Below, piece by piece: positions 22,408-26,100 of a stretch of 26,100 nucleotides of DNA. The notes beneath the pieces were generated by a model, which ran no database searches, was not told where the DNA came from, and worked only from the letters and a program-made list of their open reading frames with translations. The position numbers and the translations under genes are program-made. The stretch is from Kingella_B sp963529665 (lineage in GTDB: Bacteria > Pseudomonadota > Gammaproteobacteria > Burkholderiales > Neisseriaceae): positions 1-26,100 of the forward strand of contig CAUSAG010000027.1 in the NCBI GenBank assembly GCA_963529665.1. Reading direction: 5' to 3'. Numbering within the stretch: position 1 is the stretch's first letter; each line of letters opens with the position of its first letter.

Positions 22408-22614
22408 ATCAATTCCTTTTTGGATGGGGGATTTGCGAATTAGGCAGCCTGAAAAAGGGTGGAGAGTTGGTTTTCAATCTTGCGCGTTGCGCTGCGATAT
22501 ACCCCTTTGGCTTTGCATCAGTTCGCATGGTTAAATCAAAGATTTAGATGCTTACTGATACCCAAATCAAAGATTGGGGCAAAGGAGCAAGGCTGCCTAT
22601 TGTTGTGCGCGGGT
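22408..22614. other. Intergenic region between murG and ppx
   Basis: 207 bases with one uptake sequence (TAGGCAGCCTGAAAA at about 22441-22455), a decayed DUS (AAGGCTGCC near 22590), and a 12-base direct repeat AAATCAAAGATT at 22533-22544 and 22564-22575, each copy a small palindrome. No promoter or small gene can be supported. Confidence 0.5.
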
Positions 22615-23691
22615 TTATGGCGCGCTAATGGTGTCCAGCACGATTTGCGCTACTTTATCCGCGCTGTGCGGCATGGCAAGCGTGCGGGCGTTTTTTGCCC
22701 ATGCAAGGCATTGTTCGCGCGTTAAACCGCTGATGATTTGGGCGAGATTTTGCGCGGTGAGCTGCGATTGCGGCAGCAGCAAGCCTGCTTCGGCGGCAAC
22801 CATATAGCGGGCGTTGGCAGTTTGGTGGTCGTCCACGGCGTGTGGGAAGGGCACGAGCAATGCGCCCACGCCTGCGGCGGTAAGCTCGGCGATGGTGAGC
22901 GCGCCTGCGCGGCAAATCAGCACATCGGCTTCGCGGTACACGGAAACCATGTCGTCCACAAATTCAATGCATTCGGCTTCCACGCCTGCTTGTTGATAGG
23001 CGTTTTTGAGCGCGTCTAAATTGCCGCGCCCTGATTGGTGGACGATGCTGGGGCGTTGCTCGGCGGGCAATTGGGCAAGCGCGGCGGGCACGGTTTCGTT
23101 GAGCACTTGCGCGCCCAAGCTGCCGCCCACAATGGCGATTTTCAAGCTGCCTTGGCGTTCGGCAAAGCGGCTTTCGGGCGCGGGTAGGGCGGCGATGTCG
23201 GCGCGAACGGGGTTGCCCACCAGTCCATCGGGGTATTGCGGGAAGGCTTGGGGGAAGGCATACAACACGCGCTTTGCCCATTGGGCGAGCCGTTTGTTTG
23301 CCATGCCCGCCACGGCGTTTTGCTCGTGTACAAAAATGGGCACGCCTAGCAGCTTGGCGGCAAGCCCACCGGGGAAGGTAACAAAGCCACCAAAGCCGAT
23401 AACGGCGCTGATGTTGTGCTTGCGGATGATGGCTTTGGCAGCCTGAACGCAGTTAAACAGCATAAAGGGCAGGGCGAGTTTGCGCAGCAGCCCTTTGCCG
23501 CGCACGCCTTTCATGGCGATGAGTTCCAGCGGGATGTTGTGCTGCGGCACGAGGCGTTGTTCCATGCTGTCGTGGCTGCCGAGCCAGATGACACGGTGTC
23601 CTTGTTGTTGCAGGGATTGGGCAACGGCGAGGGCGGGGAAGATGTGTCCGCCTGTGCCGCCTGCCATCAGGAGGATGGTTTTGGGAGTCAT
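22615..23691 (-). CDS. murG: UDP-N-acetylglucosamine:lipid-I N-acetylglucosaminyl transferase MurG
   Basis: 358 residues, a GT28-family enzyme at the cytoplasmic face of the inner membrane that makes lipid II for peptidoglycan. Motifs: the glycine-rich GGTGGHIFPA (11-20), IGFGGFVTFPGGLAA, VHEQNAVAG and, in the C-terminal domain, VGGSLGAQVLNE and the donor-binding region CRAGALTIAELTAAGVGALLVPFPHAVDDHQ. The ATG has only a weak ribosome site (AGAAAG). It follows ftsW as in the standard division/cell-wall cluster, with 129 bases between. murC, expected next, is absent; ppx follows instead. Uptake sequences inside are read as GSLKIA (near 23140, imperfect) and VQAAKA (near 23440). Confidence 0.97.
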   Translation of the reverse strand: MTPKTILLMAGGTGGHIFPALAVAQSLQQQGHRVIWLGSHDSMEQRLVPQHNIPLELIAMKGVRGKGLLRKLALPFMLFNCVQAAKAIIRKHNISAVIGFGGFVTFPGGLAAKLLGVPIFVHEQNAVAGMANKRLAQWAKRVLYAFPQAFPQYPDGLVGNPVRADIAALPAPESRFAERQGSLKIAIVGGSLGAQVLNETVPAALAQLPAEQRPSIVHQSGRGNLDALKNAYQQAGVEAECIEFVDDMVSVYREADVLICRAGALTIAELTAAGVGALLVPFPHAVDDHQTANARYMVAAEAGLLLPQSQLTAQNLAQIISGLTREQCLAWAKNARTLAMPHSADKVAQIVLDTISAP

Positions 23692-23732
23692 GGTTGGGCT
23701 TTCTGGTTGGACTGTTTATTAAATGGGAGCGA

Positions 23733-23841
23733 TGGGCAGCCTGAAAATTGTTTTTGCTTATATAAAGCGATGCTTGTGTGATGCTAAATATTTTTCAGGC
23801 TGCCTTTTGCTGCTTGGGCATTATGCGTTTTCAGGCTGCTT
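23733..23841. repeat. Uptake sequences between ftsW and murG
   Basis: GGCAGCCTGAAAA near 23735-23747 and TTTTCAGGCTGCCTTTT near 23792-23808 face each other over about 45 bases; a third, imperfect copy (TTTTCAGGCTGCTTTTT) lies over the ftsW C-terminus near 23828-23841 and is read as KKQPEN. A TTTATATAAG string at 23767-23758 on the minus strand could be a weak murG promoter. Confidence 0.6.
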
Positions 23842-25056
23842 TTTGCTGGGTTTGGCGTTGCGCTCGCGCGGGTCGGAGACGGAATAGCCGCGCAGGGAAA
23901 GGCGGTTTTCATAATCCACGCGCAAGAGCATGGTAAAGGCAATCAGCATAATCACCAGCGATGAGCCGCCATAGGAAACCAGCGGCAGGGTGAGCCCTTT
24001 GTTGGGCAGCAGGCTGATGTTGACGCCGATGTTCACAAAACTTTGCGCCGCCACCCACACGCCTACGCCTGTGGCGATAAATGAATTGAAATGCAAATCC
24101 AAATCGCGGGCTTGTTTGCCGATGGAAAAGGCGCGCCAAATAATCCAGAGATACACAAAAGCCAGTGCGGCAACGGCGATTAAGCCAAGCTCTTCGCCGA
24201 TAACGGCAAGGATGAAGTCGGTGTGGGCTTCGGGCAGAAAGCCGCGTTTCATGATGGCGTTGCCCAAGCCTGTGCCAAATAAATCGCCTTGGTTCATGGA
24301 AAGCAGCGAGCCTAAGCCTTGATAGCCTGTGCCTGTGGGGTCTTTCCACGGCTGCCACATCACTTCCATGCGGCGCATGCGAAATTCGGACGTGATAATC
24401 ATCAACACGGTGGCGGCGATGGTTACGGCAACCGCGCCCCAAAACCATTTCATCGGGATGCTGGCAAGATACAGCAAGCATAGGAAGATGGCGACAATCA
24501 CCATTGCCGAGCCCAAATCGCGCGTGAGCGCAACCAGCGTGATGCCTGCGGCGATGGGGATGCCAACCATTAACACGCGACGAAAGTCGTGTAGCACGTC
24601 CACGCGGCGTTTGAAAAAGCTCGCCATATACATGATGGTGATGAATTTAAACAATTCGCTCGGCTGCATTTTGAAGCCAAATGGCGTGGCTAACCAGCGG
24701 CGCGCGCCGTTGACCACTTCGCCAGTAAACGGCACGAATATCATGATAAACAGCGTGAGCAGCAGCAGATAGGTTGTCCAGCGTTGCCAGCGCCACATCG
24801 GCACGCGCATTAAGCCAAACGAAATTGCCAGCCCGAGCAGGGCAAATTGGGTTTGTTTGATGAGGAAGAAGGCGCGGTTTTCATAATGGTGTAGCCCTGC
24901 TTGCGCGCCTGATGCGGAATACACCATGACTAAGCCGAAACACAGCAGGCATAGCAGTAGCCATACGAAGGTTTTGTCGTAGGTTTCGCCGCGTTTGAGT
25001 AGGTTGCGGTCTAGGAGTTTGTCTAGCAGTGGGGTTTTGTGTGTGGTGGTGGACAT
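23821..25056 (-). CDS. ftsW: Peptidoglycan glycosyltransferase / division protein FtsW
   Basis: 411 residues, a SEDS-family inner-membrane protein with about ten hydrophobic segments; it polymerises lipid II at the division septum together with its cognate penicillin-binding protein. Family signatures: GLVMVYSAS near the N-terminus, VNGARRWL with QPSELFKF, LTRDLGSAMVI, PEAHTDFILAVIGEELGL, and the C-terminal NKGLTLPLVSYGGSSLV. The polar C-terminus ends KKQPENA, encoded by an imperfect uptake sequence. An uptake sequence also lies before the ATG, where no strong Shine-Dalgarno is seen. Next gene downstream is murG; murD or mraY, which usually precede ftsW, are not visible in the 1 kb upstream. 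Confidence 0.97.
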   Translation of the reverse strand: MSTTTHKTPLLDKLLDRNLLKRGETYDKTFVWLLLCLLCFGLVMVYSASGAQAGLHHYENRAFFLIKQTQFALLGLAISFGLMRVPMWRWQRWTTYLLLLTLFIMIFVPFTGEVVNGARRWLATPFGFKMQPSELFKFITIMYMASFFKRRVDVLHDFRRVLMVGIPIAAGITLVALTRDLGSAMVIVAIFLCLLYLASIPMKWFWGAVAVTIAATVLMIITSEFRMRRMEVMWQPWKDPTGTGYQGLGSLLSMNQGDLFGTGLGNAIMKRGFLPEAHTDFILAVIGEELGLIAVAALAFVYLWIIWRAFSIGKQARDLDLHFNSFIATGVGVWVAAQSFVNIGVNISLLPNKGLTLPLVSYGGSSLVIMLIAFTMLLRVDYENRLSLRGYSVSDPRERNAKPSKKQPENA

Positions 25057-25065
25057 GGGTAATGC

Positions 25066-25476
25066 TTTTCAGGCTGCCTTGGGGCGGCGCGGTTGTGGGT
25101 TGGGGAAACAATGGGGGTTGAAGTTTGTGAACTTGCTTTCAGGCTGCCTTGTGTGGATGGGCAGCCTGAAAACATAGGGGCGTATTTTAACTGGATTGCG
25201 CGGGTTTTTCAGGCTGCCTTTGCGATATAGGGGGATTTATTTTGTTTACGGCGGTGTGGGCGGGGATATGGGCAGCCTGAAAAGTGGGGCGACAGGGTTT
25301 CAGGCTGCCTTTGGCGTGGGCTAAGTTGCAGCAGCCTGAAAACGGTGGGATTAGGCGGTGGCAGTAGACAGCCTGAAAAAGGTTGGGCAACGCAAGCGTG
25401 GTACGCGGCGCAACGTGTGAAATGGCGAATGCAGGGGCAGCCTGAAAAGCAGGGCGACATGGTTTTCAGGCTGCCT
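25066..25476. repeat. Dense cluster of ten uptake sequences in a gene-free gap
   Basis: The 418-base gap between the GH3 gene and ftsW holds at least ten DUS copies: reverse orientation at 25066, 25137, 25206, 25298 and 25463; forward at 25160, 25271 and 25436, and two forward variants at 25330 and 25367. Pairs 25137/25160 and 25436/25463 can form hairpins; the latter terminates the GH3 gene. Nothing else, including no credible gene, is seen here. Confidence 0.85.
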
Positions 25477-26100
25477 ATGCAATGGGCGGCAGCAGCAAGG
25501 GGATTTTTTGCGTGCTGATGATACGGCTGCGGGCGTGTTGGCTGGCGTAGGCAAGCAGGTTGAGATGGGGGCGGGCGGTGAGTGCGCCGAGTTGTCCGAT
25601 TTGTTGGGCGTAGTGGTATTGGGGGTTGGCGCAGAGGGCGCTGTTGAGCTGGGCGAGCGCGGCGGCGGATGGGGCGTTGTTAGTTTCGTGCCATAGGATG
25701 TAGTGCGGTTGCGGCGTGCTTGTGCCTTGCAAAAATAGGCAGCCTGAAAGTGGAGTTTGGGCGATGGCGTTGGCAACGAAGGCTTCGTTGAGTTTTTCGC
25801 CAACGAGATCGCTGTTCAGGCTGCTGCGCCCGATAAAGTGCAGGCTGGGAATGTTGGCATAGGGCGAGGGCTGGGCGAGCAGCCAGTCTTGGGTGTCGTA
25901 GCGATAGAGTCCGCCTTGGGTGGTGAGCAGTAGGCGGTAGCGCGCGCCGTGTTGCAGTTGGTGTAGGGGGTGGATGTTGTCGGCTTCGTCGGCGAATTCG
26001 TAATAATGGCTGGTGAGCGCGGGCAGTAGGCAGCCTGAAAAGGGGAGGGTGGTGATGCCTTCGGTGGCGAGCAGTCCTTTGCCTTGCAGGTGGGCGTGGG
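25475..26100 (-). CDS. GH3-family adenylate-forming protein, C-terminal part (gene continues beyond the window)
   Basis: The minus-strand frame is open from the window edge to a TAG at 25475, giving the last ~208 residues. They include HYYEFAD, then RYRLLLTTQGGLYRYDTQDW, then PSLHFIGRSSLNSDLVGEKLNEAFV, which match the C-terminal core of GH3 auxin-responsive-type acyl-acid amido synthetases (the TTxGGLYRY motif, IGR, and GEKLxE). Family members adenylate a carboxylic acid and couple it to an amino acid; the bacterial substrate is unknown. Two uptake sequences lie in frame, read as FSGCLLP (near 26028) and LSGCLFL (near 25738), where the family has loops. The TAG stop is itself part of an uptake sequence. 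Identification rests on motif memory. Confidence 0.72.
   Translation of the reverse strand, partial: HAHLQGKGLLATEGITTLPFSGCLLPALTSHYYEFADEADNIHPLHQLQHGARYRLLLTTQGGLYRYDTQDWLLAQPSPYANIPSLHFIGRSSLNSDLVGEKLNEAFVANAIAQTPLSGCLFLQGTSTPQPHYILWHETNNAPSAAALAQLNSALCANPQYHYAQQIGQLGALTARPHLNLLAYASQHARSRIISTQKIPLLLPPIA

Noticed and set aside
25066..25476. CRISPR-like array
   Set aside because: Repeats are 12-14 bases, in both orientations and irregularly spaced, and match the uptake sequence found all over the window; no cas genes.
25187..25803. Several minus-strand frames with repeated FSGC and RQPEN peptides in the ftsW-GH3 gap
   Set aside because: These are translations of uptake sequences in non-coding DNA; they overlap each other and the GH3 frame in other phases.

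Overview
The window is chromosomal DNA of a member of the Neisseriaceae. The main evidence is a short repeat, AGGCAGCCTGAAA and its reverse complement TTTCAGGCTGCCT, present about 65 times in 26 kb. It matches the Kingella-type dialect (AGGCAGCCTGAA) of the neisserial DNA uptake sequence (DUS). Gene content agrees: a Neisseria-like NsrR with cysteines at 90, 97 and 103, a large PiT phosphate transporter, and ftsW-murG. Kingella or a close relative is the best guess; the species cannot be fixed from this sequence. There is no transposase, phage, CRISPR array, rRNA or tRNA that I can support. Most genes are housekeeping.

Layout. 1-12 is the tail of a + strand gene, followed by a strong terminator (25-56) and a gene-free, hairpin-rich stretch (57-538) holding a near-perfect 25-bp inverted repeat. 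539-1413 (minus) encodes a small lipoprotein and an exported rhodanese. 1576-7665 (minus) is a probable transcription unit read as fabD, a family 9 glycosyltransferase, three paralogous putative glycosyltransferases, then fabG. The paralogs are AT-richer than the fab genes and look like a surface-glycan insertion into a fatty-acid synthesis locus. 7761-8513 (minus) is a PAP2-type phosphatase, divergent from the PiT phosphate transporter (8820-10403, plus). A nitrilase-family amidase follows (10665-11468, minus).

11632-13903 is a nitric-oxide response module: nnrS and a hemerythrin-like protein on the minus strand, with the regulator nsrR divergent. hemC (14027-14968) follows, then a bidirectional terminator. 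15074-17904 (minus) holds a polytopic membrane protein, a DUF711/UPF0210 protein and an unrecognised 163-residue protein. 18022-22407 (minus) holds gatB, pqiA and ppx; ppx and pqiA overlap by one base (TAATG). 22615-25056 (minus) is ftsW-murG, a fragment of the division/cell-wall cluster that is not followed by murC here. 25066-25476 is a dense DUS cluster. The window ends inside the C-terminal part of a GH3-family adenylate-forming enzyme.

The most distinctive feature is how deeply the DUS is built into the genome. Inverted DUS pairs form hairpins after many genes. In six genes the DUS supplies the stop codon. Other copies lie in coding frames and give recurring peptides (RQPEN, FQAA, GSLK, FSGCL), or sit directly before start codons. 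I found no convincing new defence or mobile system. The best leads for undescribed biology are the glycosyltransferase triplet between fabD and fabG, the structured element at 57-310, the DUS-gene interplay, and the orphan 163-residue protein.
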